Origin: Pseudomonadota bacterium
GTDB taxonomy: Bacteria; Pseudomonadota; Gammaproteobacteria; Xanthomonadales; Xanthomonadaceae
Assembly: GCA_023386795.1 (NCBI GenBank)
Contig: JAEWJB010000158.1
Span: forward strand, 17,700-81,699
Direction: 5' to 3'
DNA length: 64,000 nucleotides
Below the pieces are notes generated by a model, which saw only the letters and a program-made list of their open reading frames with translations, did not search any database and was not told the origin of the DNA. The position numbers and the translations under genes are program-made. Positions 25,422 through 34,252 of this stretch are shown piece after piece (position 1 is the first letter of the stretch; each line of letters starts with the position of its first letter).

Positions 25422-28049
25422 TTAGTGCCGACGCAGCAGCATCTGCGTCATCAGCGCGCGCAGGGCGGGCGGACGCACGGGTTTGGCGAGAAAACCCCAG
25501 CCCTGCGCGACGGCGTCGGCGCGCAAACTTTCGTCGGGTTCGGCGCTGACCAGGATCACGCCCGGGCTGCCCCGCCAGCGCGCTCGCAGTTGCCGATAGA
25601 GGTCCGGGCCATGGAAAGGTTCCATGCGCACGTCGAGCAGCAGCAGTTGCGGCAATGTGTCGGGCGTGGCGGCCTCCAGCGCAGCCTGCGGCCCACCGGC
25701 AAAACCCACGGTGCAGCCCCAACGTTCGAGCAGCGTGCGCGTGGCTTCGCATACGCGGGGGTCATCGTCCACGCTCCAGACGCGACAGCCCCGCAGGCGG
25801 TCGTCGTCGAGGTCGATGGTTGGCGGTGCGATAGGCGCTACCGCCGCCGTATCGCCCAGCGGCACGCGGACCCAGAACACGCTGCCATGCCCCAGCCGGG
25901 AACGCAGCCCGATGCGATGGCCCAGCACGCGCCCGATGCGCTCCACGATCGCCAGCCCCAGCCCCGCACCACGCTGGTCGCCGTCGTCCAGGCGGCGGAA
26001 TTCCTCGAAGATTTCCTGCTGGCGGCTCTCCGGGATACCCGGGCCCTGGTCGTGCACCTCGATGCGCACCGCATCGCCTTCTCGCCGGCAGCCGAGCAGG
26101 ATGCGGCCCTGTCGCGTGTAGCGAACGGCGTTGGAGAGAAAGTTCTGCAGGATGCGCCGCAGCAGCGCTTCGTCGCTGCGCACCACCACCGAGGTCGCTA
26201 CGCCACGCAGCGCCAGCCCGCGATCCCCGGCGAGGATGCCGAACTCGCGCAGCAGCGCGTCGAGCAGGCCCTGCACGGCGAAGTCGCGTGGGTTAGCCTG
26301 CAACTGGCCCGACTCCATGCGCGAGATGTCCAGCAGGCTCGCCAGGATGGCGTCCTGCGCGGCGAGCGCGCCCTCGATGTTGTCGGTCACCTGGCGGCTG
26401 GCCGGCTCGTGCAGGTGTCCGCGCAACGCGGAGACGAACATGCGCGCGGCGTTGAGCGGCTGCAGCAGGTCGTGCACCGCGGCGGCCACGAAGCGCGTCT
26501 TGTAGCGGTTGGCGTTCTCGGCCTCCTGGCGCGCCTCCTCCAGGTCGCGCGTGCGCTCGACGATGCGGTGTTCCAGTGCATCGGCCATCGAGCGCAGCTC
26601 GCGCGCGGCGTTCTTGTAACTGGTGATGTCGGCGTAGCTGGTGACAAAGCCCCCATCGGGCAGCGGGTTGCCGCGGATCTCCAGCACGGTGCCATCGTCC
26701 TTCTCGCTCTCGCGCAGGTGCGGCCGGCCGCTGCGCAGGTGCTCCAGGCGGCGGGCGATGGCTTCTTCCACCGGGCCGGGGCCGAGCAGGCCGCGGCGCG
26801 CGTTGAAGCGGAACAGCTGCTCGATGGGCGTGCCGATGCGCAGCAGTTCGGTGGGGAAGCGGAACAGGTCGACGTAACGCTGGTTCCAGGCCACCAGGTT
26901 GAGGTCGGCGTCGATGATGACCACGCCCTGCGGCAGGTGTTCCAGGCTGCGGCTCAGGCCGCTGTCGGCGCCCTGCGCGGCCTGCACGATGCCGTCCTGC
27001 GCGGTGCGCAGTTCGTGCGCGTGCTGTTGCAGCACCGCTTCGAGCTCGCGCCGGCTGCGCTGGCGCAGGGCGGCCAGGCGGCGGCGCTGCTCGACGAACA
27101 GCACCAGCAACGACAGCGCCAGCCAGCTGCCACCGGCGGCCAGGGCGGCACTGCGGCTGGCGGCCACCGCGCCGGTAATTTCATGCAGCAGATGCAGGCG
27201 CCAGCCGGTTTCCGGCACTTCCAGCGTCTGCCACAGCACCGGCGAGGCGATGGCCGGTTCATCCACGTGCGCCAGGCGGCTGCCTGGGGCGTTGGCGGGA
27301 CGGAAGCGCGCGCGCAGCGGCAGCAGCACCTGGCCGGCGTACTGGCGGGTGGCATCGAGTTCGGCGCGTTCGCGCACATCGAGCGGGTCGAGGACGCGGT
27401 AGCGCCACTCCGGCCGGCTGGCCAGGAACACCACGTCGTGCGCGTCGGAGGCGAGCACGATGTCCGGTGTCTGCAACCATTCGCGCTCCAGGGCGGCCAG
27501 CGCGATCTTGATGACGATGATGCCGCTCACCTGGCCGGCGTCATCGTGCAATGCCTGGGACAGGAAGTAGCCCGGCTCGCCGGTAGTCACGCCGATGCCG
27601 TAGAAGCGGCCGCTGCCCCGGGCCAGTGCCTGCTGCACATAGGGTCGGAAGCTGTAATCGACGCCGACATTGCTGCGCGGGTCGCGCCAGTTGCTTGCGG
27701 CCAGGGCGCGGCCGTGGCGGTCGATCAGCGTCAGCGTGGAGGACTGGGTGATGCGGTTGGCATCTTCGAGCTTGGCGTTGAGATGGGCGACGTCCGCCGC
27801 ATCCAGGGGGCGGTCTACCGCCGACCGCAGCTCCGGGTCCAGCGCCAGCACCTGCGGCAACGTGCGATAGCGGTCGATGCGTTGTTGCAACGCCTGCGCG
27901 TACAGATCCAGCTGGCGACGCACGCTGGCGCTTTCTTCCTGCAATGCGCGGCGCTCGGCGAAGTGCGAGGCGGCCGCCATCGCCAGCAGCATGCCGCCGA
28001 TGATCAGCAGCAGGATCAGGAACAGGCGGGGACGACGCGCGAGCGGCAT
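25422..28049 (-). CDS. Hybrid sensor kinase: Cache-PAS-HisKA-HATPase-REC
   Basis: In the 875-residue protein a membrane segment (LFLILLLIIGGMLLA) precedes a DctB-like periplasmic Cache domain with RSNVGVDYSFRPYVQQAL and YFLSQAL. A second membrane segment lies near residues 300-325 and a PAS domain follows (VVIIDADLNLVAWN). The phosphorylated histidine is in FVAAAVHDLLQPLNAARMF. ATPase boxes (NAVRYT, DQGPGIP, GAGLGLAI) and a C-terminal receiver with LLLLDVRM complete it. DctB-type Cache domains bind C4-dicarboxylates, which fits the neighbouring DctA, porins and citrate carrier. It probably signals to the response regulator at 23975-24613. Confidence 0.92.
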   Translation of the reverse strand: MPLARRPRLFLILLLIIGGMLLAMAAASHFAERRALQEESASVRRQLDLYAQALQQRIDRYRTLPQVLALDPELRSAVDRPLDAADVAHLNAKLEDANRITQSSTLTLIDRHGRALAASNWRDPRSNVGVDYSFRPYVQQALARGSGRFYGIGVTTGEPGYFLSQALHDDAGQVSGIIVIKIALAALEREWLQTPDIVLASDAHDVVFLASRPEWRYRVLDPLDVRERAELDATRQYAGQVLLPLRARFRPANAPGSRLAHVDEPAIASPVLWQTLEVPETGWRLHLLHEITGAVAASRSAALAAGGSWLALSLLVLFVEQRRRLAALRQRSRRELEAVLQQHAHELRTAQDGIVQAAQGADSGLSRSLEHLPQGVVIIDADLNLVAWNQRYVDLFRFPTELLRIGTPIEQLFRFNARRGLLGPGPVEEAIARRLEHLRSGRPHLRESEKDDGTVLEIRGNPLPDGGFVTSYADITSYKNAARELRSMADALEHRIVERTRDLEEARQEAENANRYKTRFVAAAVHDLLQPLNAARMFVSALRGHLHEPASRQVTDNIEGALAAQDAILASLLDISRMESGQLQANPRDFAVQGLLDALLREFGILAGDRGLALRGVATSVVVRSDEALLRRILQNFLSNAVRYTRQGRILLGCRREGDAVRIEVHDQGPGIPESRQQEIFEEFRRLDDGDQRGAGLGLAIVERIGRVLGHRIGLRSRLGHGSVFWVRVPLGDTAAVAPIAPPTIDLDDDRLRGCRVWSVDDDPRVCEATRTLLERWGCTVGFAGGPQAALEAATPDTLPQLLLLDVRMEPFHGPDLYRQLRARWRGSPGVILVSAEPDESLRADAVAQGWGFLAKPVRPPALRALMTQMLLRRH

Positions 28050-28106
28050 GCGGCGGACAGGGCAGGGCGGGGGAAGCTGGCCGCCACTATATAGATATGC
28101 GCCGCT

Positions 28107-28137
28107 GCGCCCGGGCTGCGCGAAGCAGCCCGGGCGC
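28107..28137. terminator. Strong GC hairpin between porin 2 and the sensor kinase
   Basis: GCGCCCGGGCTGC (28107-28119) pairs perfectly with 28125-28137 around a 5-base loop. It lies in the 114 bases between the porin stop and the kinase start. No T-run follows on the minus strand, so it may attenuate rather than end porin transcription. Confidence 0.5.
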
Positions 28138-28163
28138 GCGGCGCACCGGGGGAGCGGTGCGGC

Positions 28164-29345
28164 TTAGAACATCACCTGCGCGCGCAGTTCCCAGATGTCC
28201 GGCGTGGTGTGGATGCCACGCCGGCTGGCGTCGGCCTTCACGTAGTTGGCCTGGAACTTGAAGTGGCTGGTGAGGTACCAGTTCGCGCCGAAGGTCCAGT
28301 CATGCTGGCGGCCACCGTCGATGCCGTTGTCCTGCAGGTCCAGGCGGCTGTAGCGTGCCAGCAGCTCGACCGCGCCGTAGTTGTGCGCCGGCTTGACGTT
28401 GGCCACCGCGCCGGCGGCATACGGCCGCGATTCGCCGGTGAGGATCCAGCTGCCGTAGAGGTACTGGCCATTGGCGCTGTAGTCCGACAGGCCATCGTCA
28501 CGGGTGATCTTGGCCTGCAGCGCCTCGCCCTGCAGCGAGAACGGACCATGGATCCAGATGCCCTCGAAGCCGGCGCGGCGAATCTGGTCCACCGGGGTGA
28601 GGGTGCCCGAATCGACCAGGCGGATATCGGTCAGGCCGGCTTCGGGGCGGGCGCGCAGGCGGCCGCTGGGGTCGAAGTGCTCGTCGCGGCCGTTGTGGTA
28701 GCCGCGCGGGTTCTCCACCGAGGCCGACAGGCCCAGGTGCAATACGTCGCCGGCCGACTTGATCGGCGTCCACACGCCGCGCACGGCCTGCATGGTGCCC
28801 GGGTTGTCACCCTGCAGGTCCTTGCCGCCATAGGCACCGGCCTGCAGGTAGTACTTCGGCTGTTCGTAGGTCCATTCCACGCCGGTGCGGCGGCCGGCAT
28901 AGAACGCCTGCACGGGCAGGGCGACTTCCATGAAGCTGGTGGCACGCGAGCTGGTGTTGCCGTCCAGGCCCACCGGGGTCTTCATGTAGCCCAGGCGGAT
29001 GCGGCCGAAATCGCTGCCGAACAGCGCCTTGGTCTCCACGCGGAAGAACACGTCCAGCCACGTGTGGGCCTCGAAGTCGAAGTACACCATGGCGTCGTAC
29101 ACGCCCTTCTTCTTCAGCGTGGCACCGAACTCGCGGCGGCGCATGCCGTTGTCGTCCTCCAGGCGGTCGTCGCCGGAAAAATCGTTGGTGTCGTAGGCGA
29201 AGTTCAGCGTGCCGGCCAGCTCGGTGCCGTCGTCGAAGGTGTACTTGGTCGGCCAGTTGTCGAAGTCGGCGGCGGCGGCCGCGGCGGGCAGCGCGGCCAG
29301 GGACAAGGTCGTGGCGAGCGCGGCGAAGAGGGCGGTTGGCTTCAT
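28164..29345 (-). CDS. OprP/OprO-type porin, paralogue 2
   Basis: This 393-residue barrel protein has a signal peptide (MKPTALFAALATTLSLAALP, cleavage near AAA-ADF). Typical porin O/P strands follow: RRREFGATLKKKGVYDAMVY, RIRLGYMKTPVGLDGNT, ILTGESRPY, GANWYLTSHFKFQANYVK, and a terminal ...RAQVMF. It shares the TGESR-Y and GANWY blocks with paralogue 1, so the two are related copies flanking the two-component genes. It is divergent from dctA by 230 bases, so a common control is likely. Confidence 0.88.
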   Translation of the reverse strand: MKPTALFAALATTLSLAALPAAAAAADFDNWPTKYTFDDGTELAGTLNFAYDTNDFSGDDRLEDDNGMRRREFGATLKKKGVYDAMVYFDFEAHTWLDVFFRVETKALFGSDFGRIRLGYMKTPVGLDGNTSSRATSFMEVALPVQAFYAGRRTGVEWTYEQPKYYLQAGAYGGKDLQGDNPGTMQAVRGVWTPIKSAGDVLHLGLSASVENPRGYHNGRDEHFDPSGRLRARPEAGLTDIRLVDSGTLTPVDQIRRAGFEGIWIHGPFSLQGEALQAKITRDDGLSDYSANGQYLYGSWILTGESRPYAAGAVANVKPAHNYGAVELLARYSRLDLQDNGIDGGRQHDWTFGANWYLTSHFKFQANYVKADASRRGIHTTPDIWELRAQVMF

Positions 29346-29575
29346 GGCGGGGAATCTTTCGTGATGGAGGACAACCGGCGGCGTGGGGTGGCCGCAGGGA
29401 CGCACGGGCGTGCATCCCGATAACGGCCGGTGTGCCGGAAGGTTGATTCTAGAAGGGTGTCGCGTGACGGAACGGCGATCTAGTACCAATAGGTTATCCG
29501 CCACCGGCACGTGCCTGCGCTAAAAAGTGCGCCGCAGGAGCGCCAACCGGCGCGCCGATCCGCTGGAGTTCCGCC
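29346..29575. promoter_or_regulatory. Divergent porin/dctA control region
   Basis: This 230-base gap contains the 10-bp palindrome GGCACGTGCC (29506-29515) and a partial dyad TACCAATAGGTTA (about 29483-29495). A -24/-12 (sigma-54) promoter was looked for because dctA often has one, but GG and GC are not 10 bases apart here. GGAG precedes the dctA ATG. Confidence 0.4.
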
Positions 29576-30937
29576 ATGCACATCGCCACGACCCCTGGTT
29601 CGTCGTCTCCTCCCCCGAAGTTGCCGCTGTACCGGCAGCTTTACTTCCAGGTCGTCGTGGCGATCGTGCTCGGCGCGATCCTCGGCCATTTCGAGCCGGC
29701 GCTGGGCGAATCGCTCAAGCCGCTGGGGGACGCCTTCATCAAGCTGGTGAAGATGATCATCACGCCGGTCATCTTCCTGACCATCGTCACCGGCATCGCC
29801 GGCATGACCCAGCTGCGCACGGTCGGGCGCGTGTTCGCCAAGGCGATGGTGTACTTCCTGTTCTTCTCCACGCTGGCGCTGGTGGTGGGCATGGTCGTGG
29901 CCCACGTCGTGCAGCCGGGCGCGGGCATGAACGTGAACGTGGCCGACCTCGACCAGACGGCGGTGCACAGCTACGTCGAGAAGTCGCACGACCTCACCCT
30001 CGTCGGCTTCCTGATGGACATCATCCCGAACACGCTGGTGAGCGCGTTCGTGGACGGCAACATCCTGCAGACGCTGTTCGTGGCGGTGCTGTTCGGCATC
30101 GCCCTGGCGATGGTGGGCGAGCGCGGCAAGCCGATCCAGACCTTCCTGGAGGCGCTCACCGCGCCGGTGTTCCGCCTGGTGCACATCCTGATGCGCGCCG
30201 CGCCGATCGGCGCGTTCGGCGCGATCGCCTTCACCATCGGCAAGTACGGCGTGGCCTCGCTGATCAACCTGGCCTGGCTGGTGGGTTCGTTCTACATCAG
30301 CTCGCTGCTGTTCGTGCTGCTGATCCTGGGCCTGGTGACCCGCCTGTGCGGATTCTCGGTCATCAAGCTGATCCGCTACCTCAAGGCCGAGCTGCTGCTG
30401 GTGCTGGGCACCTCGTCCTCCGAGTCGGCGCTGCCCTCGCTGATGGAGAAGATGGAAAAGGCCGGCTGCAGCAAGTCGGTGGTGGGCCTGGTCGTGCCGA
30501 CCGGCTATTCGTTCAACCTGGATGGCACCAACATCTACATGACGCTGGCGGCGCTGTTCATCGCGCAGGCCACCAATACCGAGCTCACGCTTGGCCACCA
30601 GATCACGCTGCTGCTGGTGGCGATGCTCAGCTCCAAGGGCGCGGCGGGCGTGACCGGCGCCGGCTTCATCACGCTGGCCGCGACGCTGTCGGTGGTGCCG
30701 GAAGTGCCGGTGGCCGGCATGGCGCTGATCCTCGGCGTGGACCGCTTCATGAGCGAATGCCGCTCGCTGACCAATTTCGTCGGCAACGCGGTGGCCACGG
30801 TGGTGGTGTCGCGCTGGGAGAATGCGCTGGACCGCGAGCAGCTGGCGCGCGTGCTCGACCAGGGGGCCGATCCCTATGCCGCGCCGCCCGCGCTGGCCGC
30901 CGCCTTCGTCCCGGTGGACGACAAGAGCCCGGATTGA
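29576..30937 (+). CDS. dctA: C4-dicarboxylate:cation symporter DctA
   Basis: This 453-residue glutamate/dicarboxylate-symporter-family protein has the family motifs: the re-entrant loop GTSSSESALPSLMEKME, the TM7 motif NLDGTNIYMTL, and the second hairpin MLSSKGAAGVTGAGFI. Eight hydrophobic helices are seen. It imports succinate, fumarate and malate with protons or sodium. Porin 2 and the DctB-like kinase upstream and MaeB downstream fit one organic-acid regulon. Confidence 0.94.
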   Translation: MHIATTPGSSSPPPKLPLYRQLYFQVVVAIVLGAILGHFEPALGESLKPLGDAFIKLVKMIITPVIFLTIVTGIAGMTQLRTVGRVFAKAMVYFLFFSTLALVVGMVVAHVVQPGAGMNVNVADLDQTAVHSYVEKSHDLTLVGFLMDIIPNTLVSAFVDGNILQTLFVAVLFGIALAMVGERGKPIQTFLEALTAPVFRLVHILMRAAPIGAFGAIAFTIGKYGVASLINLAWLVGSFYISSLLFVLLILGLVTRLCGFSVIKLIRYLKAELLLVLGTSSSESALPSLMEKMEKAGCSKSVVGLVVPTGYSFNLDGTNIYMTLAALFIAQATNTELTLGHQITLLLVAMLSSKGAAGVTGAGFITLAATLSVVPEVPVAGMALILGVDRFMSECRSLTNFVGNAVATVVVSRWENALDREQLARVLDQGADPYAAPPALAAAFVPVDDKSPD

Positions 30938-31043
30938 CCTGATTTCAAGCCGGCCGCGTCCCTCCAGGGGCGCGGTCGCGCCGCATTGCAGCATGCCCGC
31001 AACGACCTGCCGACAGCTGCGCGACAGCCAGCCTGTCACCCCG

Positions 31044-31056
31044 TGGGGGTAGAATC
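31044..31056 (+). promoter_or_regulatory. Candidate -10 element for maeB
   Basis: TAGAAT occurs within GGGGGTAGAATCG, about 50 bases before the maeB ATG. No good -35 is seen. The same TAGAAT form occurs before rsgA and before the zinc-finger gene at 38934. Confidence 0.4.
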
Positions 31057-31103
31057 GTTCCCCTCGCGCCGCGCCCGCGCTTTTCGATCACGCAGAAATC
31101 TCG

Positions 31104-33392
31104 ATGTCCAACGACGAGTTCAAGAAGGCCGCCCTCGACTACCACCGCATGGCCCCGGCGGGCAAGATCAAGGTCATCGCCACCAAGCCCATGCTGACCC
31201 AGCGCGACCTGTCGCTGGCGTATTCGCCGGGCGTCGCCTTCGCGTGCCAGGCCATCGTCGAGGACCCCCGGCAGGCCAGCGAGCTCACCGCGCGCGGCAA
31301 CCTGGTGGCGGTCATCTCCAACGGTACCGCGGTGCTGGGCCTGGGCAACATCGGTCCGCTCGCCGGCAAGCCGGTGATGGAAGGCAAGGGCGTGCTGTTC
31401 CAGAAGTTCGCCGGCATCGACGTGTTCGATATCGAGGTCAACGAGCAGGACCCGGACAAGCTGGTCGACATCATCGCCTCGCTGGAGCCCACCTTCGGCG
31501 GCATCAACCTGGAAGACATCAAGGCCCCGGAGTGCTTCATCGTCGAGCGCAAGCTGCGCGAGCGCATGAACATCCCGGTATTCCATGACGACCAGCACGG
31601 CACGGCGATCATCGTCGGCGCGGCGGTGATCAACGCCATGGAGATCACCGGCAAGAAGATCGGCGAGGTCAAGCTCGCCACCACCGGCATGGGCGCGGCG
31701 GGCATCTCCTGCGTGAACATGCTGGTCTCGCTGGGCCTGAAGCCGGAGAACATCCTGGCCTACGACCGCGACGGCGTGCTGCACACCGGCCGCACCGACC
31801 TGGACCCAGAAAAGGCGCGGTACGCGCGCGATACCGACAAGCGCACGCTGGCCGAGATCGTCGACGGCGCGGACATCTTCCTGGGCCTGTCGGCCGCCGG
31901 CATCCTGACCCCGGAAATGGTCGCCACGATGGCGCCGAACCCGGTGATCTTCGCGCTGGCCAACCCGAACCCGGAGATCATGCCCGAGGCCGCGCGCGCG
32001 GTGCGCCCGGACGCGATCATCGGCACGGGACGTTCGGACTTCCCGAACCAGATCAACAACGTGCTGTGCTTCCCGTACCTGTTCCGCGGTGCGCTGGACG
32101 TCGGCTCGACCTCGATCAACGAGGACATGAAGATTGCCTGCGTGCGCGCCATCGCCTCGCTGGCCCGCCGGGAGGCCTCGGACCTGGGTGCCGCGTACGG
32201 CGGCGAAACCCCCAGCTTCGGCCCCGACTACCTGATTCCGCGCCCGCTCGACCCGCGCCTGCTGGTGGAGCTGTCCTCGGCGGTGGCGCAGGCGGCGATG
32301 GATTCGGGCGTGGCGACGCGGCCGATCGCCGACATGGCGGCTTATCGCGACCAGCTGAGCCAGTTCGTCTACCGCACCAGCCTGATGATGAAGCCGGTGT
32401 ACGACGCCGCGCGTGCCGAAAAGCAGCGCGTGGTGTATGCCGAAGGCGAGGAAGAGGTGGTGCTGCGTGCGGTGCAGAACGTCATCGACGAGGGCCTGGC
32501 CTTCCCGATCCTGATCGGCCGCCCGGACGTCATCGAGACCCGCATCGCCCGCATGGGCCTGCGCATGAAGGCCGGCGAGGATTTCGAGATCACCAACGTT
32601 CTCGACGATCCGCGCTTCAACGATTATTGGCAGTACTACCACCGCCTCACCGAACGCCGCGGCGTGACGGTGAGCGCCGCCAAGGAATTGATGCGTTCGC
32701 GCCCGACGCTGATCGCCGCGGTGATGGTCGCGCGCGGGGAGGCCGACGCGATGCTCACCGGCGTGGTCGGCCGCTTCCACAAGAAGCTGGGCTACGTGCG
32801 CAGCGTGATTCCGCTGGAGCCGCGCGTGAGCTCGACCTCGGCGATGACCGGCGTGATCAACCAGCAGGGCGCATTCTTCTTCGTGGACACCCACGTGCAG
32901 GAAGACCCGAGCGCCGAGCAGATCGCCGAGGCCACGCTGCAGGCGGCCTACCGCCTGAAGCTGTTCGGCATCGAGCCGGCGATCGCGCTGCTGTCGCATT
33001 CCAATTTCGGCAGCCATACCTCGCGCGACGCGCTGAAGATGCGCGAAGTGCGCGAGCTGCTGCTCAAGCGCAACCCGAAGCTCAACATCGACGGCGAAAT
33101 GCAGGGCGATACCGCCTGGGACGAGGCATTGCGCCAGAAGATCATGCCCAACAGCACGCTCAAGGGGCGGGCCAACCTCTTCGTGCTGCCGAATCTGGAA
33201 GCGGCGAACATCGCCTACAACCTGGTGCGCGTGTTCACCGACGGCGTGGCGATCGGGCCGATCCTGATGGGTATCTCCAAGCCGGTGCATATCCTCACCA
33301 CCAGCGCGACGTCGCGCCGGGTGATGAACATGACCGCGATCGCCGCGGTGGATGCGCAGATCCGAAAGCAGCTGGATGCCGAGCGCGGTTGA
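31104..33392 (+). CDS. maeB: NADP malic enzyme with phosphotransacetylase domain
   Basis: The 762-residue protein is the MaeB fusion. The malic N-domain is at about 1-160 (YSPGVAFACQ, GLGNIGPLAGKPVMEGK). The NAD(P)-binding domain is at about 165-410 (TTGMGAAGISCVNML, ALANPNPEI). A C-terminal phosphate-acetyltransferase-like domain is at about 430-762 (VYAEGEEEVVLRAVQ, TSTSAMTGVINQ, GPILMGISKPVHIL). It decarboxylates malate to pyruvate, linking imported C4 acids to acetyl-CoA formation and gluconeogenesis. In MaeB proteins the PTA part is thought to be regulatory rather than catalytic. A terminator follows. Confidence 0.95.
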   Translation: MSNDEFKKAALDYHRMAPAGKIKVIATKPMLTQRDLSLAYSPGVAFACQAIVEDPRQASELTARGNLVAVISNGTAVLGLGNIGPLAGKPVMEGKGVLFQKFAGIDVFDIEVNEQDPDKLVDIIASLEPTFGGINLEDIKAPECFIVERKLRERMNIPVFHDDQHGTAIIVGAAVINAMEITGKKIGEVKLATTGMGAAGISCVNMLVSLGLKPENILAYDRDGVLHTGRTDLDPEKARYARDTDKRTLAEIVDGADIFLGLSAAGILTPEMVATMAPNPVIFALANPNPEIMPEAARAVRPDAIIGTGRSDFPNQINNVLCFPYLFRGALDVGSTSINEDMKIACVRAIASLARREASDLGAAYGGETPSFGPDYLIPRPLDPRLLVELSSAVAQAAMDSGVATRPIADMAAYRDQLSQFVYRTSLMMKPVYDAARAEKQRVVYAEGEEEVVLRAVQNVIDEGLAFPILIGRPDVIETRIARMGLRMKAGEDFEITNVLDDPRFNDYWQYYHRLTERRGVTVSAAKELMRSRPTLIAAVMVARGEADAMLTGVVGRFHKKLGYVRSVIPLEPRVSSTSAMTGVINQQGAFFFVDTHVQEDPSAEQIAEATLQAAYRLKLFGIEPAIALLSHSNFGSHTSRDALKMREVRELLLKRNPKLNIDGEMQGDTAWDEALRQKIMPNSTLKGRANLFVLPNLEAANIAYNLVRVFTDGVAIGPILMGISKPVHILTTSATSRRVMNMTAIAAVDAQIRKQLDAERG

Positions 33393-33416
33393 TGGCGTGC
33401 GGCGCAGTGCTGGCGC

Positions 33417-33446
33417 AGGCCGCCTTCGGGCGGCCTTTGTCGTTCT
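33417..33446 (+). terminator. Intrinsic terminator after maeB
   Basis: AGGCCGCC (33417-33424) and GGCGGCCT (33429-33436) form an 8-bp stem with a TTCG tetraloop. The T-rich TTGTCGTTCT follows. Confidence 0.75.
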
Positions 33447-33500
33447 GAAGTGTTCGGTTCTACCGCAATGCGGTCTGATCCGACTTCCTGCAGGAGAGCA

Positions 33501-33863
33501 TTAGCGTCGGTTGCGTTGCGCCTCGGCCATGTCCACCAGCGCGCGCCGCACCGGCACGCGGCAGCCACGGAACGCGCGCAGCATGCGCAGCTCCTGGGGA
33601 TCATCAATCAGCTCGCCACGCACCGCCGGCAAGCCCTCCGTCGCATCGCTGGCCACGCCGCGGCCCGTGGCCAGCCACTCATACGACACGCCGGTGAGCG
33701 TCGCGATCGACAATAGACGTGCGCTCGCCGGCCAGATGCCGCTCGCACCCTCCCAATTCGCCACGGCGCTGCGGCTGACGCGCAGCATGGAAGCAAGCTC
33801 CGCTTGCGTGATGCCGGCGATTCTTCGTGCCCCCCTGATCCGGTTTCCAAGATCATGTTCCAT
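33501..33863 (-). CDS. XRE-family regulator, divergent from the peptide cluster
   Basis: This 120-residue protein has a Cro/CI helix-turn-helix (IRGARRIAGITQAELASMLR, VSRSAVANWE) at residues 7-60. A basic, family-unknown tail follows (RAFRGCRVPVRRALVDM). The ATG at 33863 follows AGGAG. It is read away from the double-glycine peptide genes, across a 251-base region rich in GTCAG words, so it is the best candidate for their repressor or activator and for autoregulation. Confidence 0.82.
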   Translation of the reverse strand: MEHDLGNRIRGARRIAGITQAELASMLRVSRSAVANWEGASGIWPASARLLSIATLTGVSYEWLATGRGVASDATEGLPAVRGELIDDPQELRMLRAFRGCRVPVRRALVDMAEAQRNRR

Positions 33864-34114
33864 GCACTTCTCCTGGAGGAGAAGATAACGCTTGAAATGA
33901 CAGTCAGGTGGGCTGTCAGCAATTCTGACGCATCTTGTTGACTTGTGATGGCACTGCGGTGCGCGCGCCTTGCACGGCAAGCAGCTGCGTTGTCAGTGTC
34001 AGCGTATTTGACCTGTGCATGCGGTTGTCGTTCGCGCCGTTGATGTCGGACGCTGGTGGTGCGCTGTTGGATCCACGATTCGACTGCGCACTCTTCCCCG
34101 ACCAGGAGCAGCGA
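33864..34114. promoter_or_regulatory. Regulatory region of the peptide-secretion cluster
   Basis: Five GTCAG words lie here: 33903-33907, 33915-33919, 33925-33929 (inverted), 33992-33996 and 33998-34002. Two make perfect dyads: TGACAG...CTGTCA (33898-33918, 9-base centre) and GTCAG-CAATT-CTGAC (33915-33929). The first is 35 bases upstream of the regulator's ATG. They are candidate operators for the XRE protein. No consensus promoter is obvious. Confidence 0.5.
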
Positions 34115-34252
34115 ATGCGTGAGTTGACGAATGAAGAAGTCGAGCAGGTCGGAGGTGGGCTCTGGCCATGGGTGGTGGTCGGTGCATTGCTGCTCGGTGG
34201 CTGTGCGCACACCAAGCCACTGCCTCGCGGCGACAAGCCGGAAGCCGAGTGA
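34115..34252 (+). CDS. Small double-glycine-leader peptide 1 (microcin-like precursor)
   Basis: The 45-residue product begins MRELTNEEVEQVGGG. It has hydrophobic residues at -12 (L4), -7 (V9) and -4 (V12) and Gly-Gly at -2/-1, the pattern cut by C39 peptidases of ABC exporters. The predicted mature peptide is 30 residues: a hydrophobic WPWVVVGALLLGGC segment and a charged tail ending in GDKPEAE. LGGC also resembles a lipobox, so a small lipoprotein is an alternative, but the acidic N-terminus is unlike a Sec signal. AGGAG (about 34104-34108) precedes the ATG. The stop overlaps the next gene (GTGA). Confidence 0.72.
   Translation: MRELTNEEVEQVGGGLWPWVVVGALLLGGCAHTKPLPRGDKPEAE

Noticed and set aside
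25422..28094. 889-codon plus-strand frame opposite the hybrid kinase
   Set aside because: Composition is dominated by Gln, Arg, His and Ala with no motif, while the minus strand has a complete kinase domain series.
29500..29520. GGCAC...TGC upstream of dctA as a sigma-54 promoter
   Set aside because: The GG and GC elements are 9 or 11 bases apart, not 10, and no sigma-54 activator gene is in the region.
31104..33392. Possible misjoined malic enzyme and phosphotransacetylase genes
   Set aside because: The fusion is the normal MaeB architecture and the frame is uninterrupted.
33935..34114. In-frame N-terminal extension of peptide 1 up to 33935
   Set aside because: The extension is not leader-like, while the ATG at 34115 has AGGAG and yields a canonical double-glycine leader.
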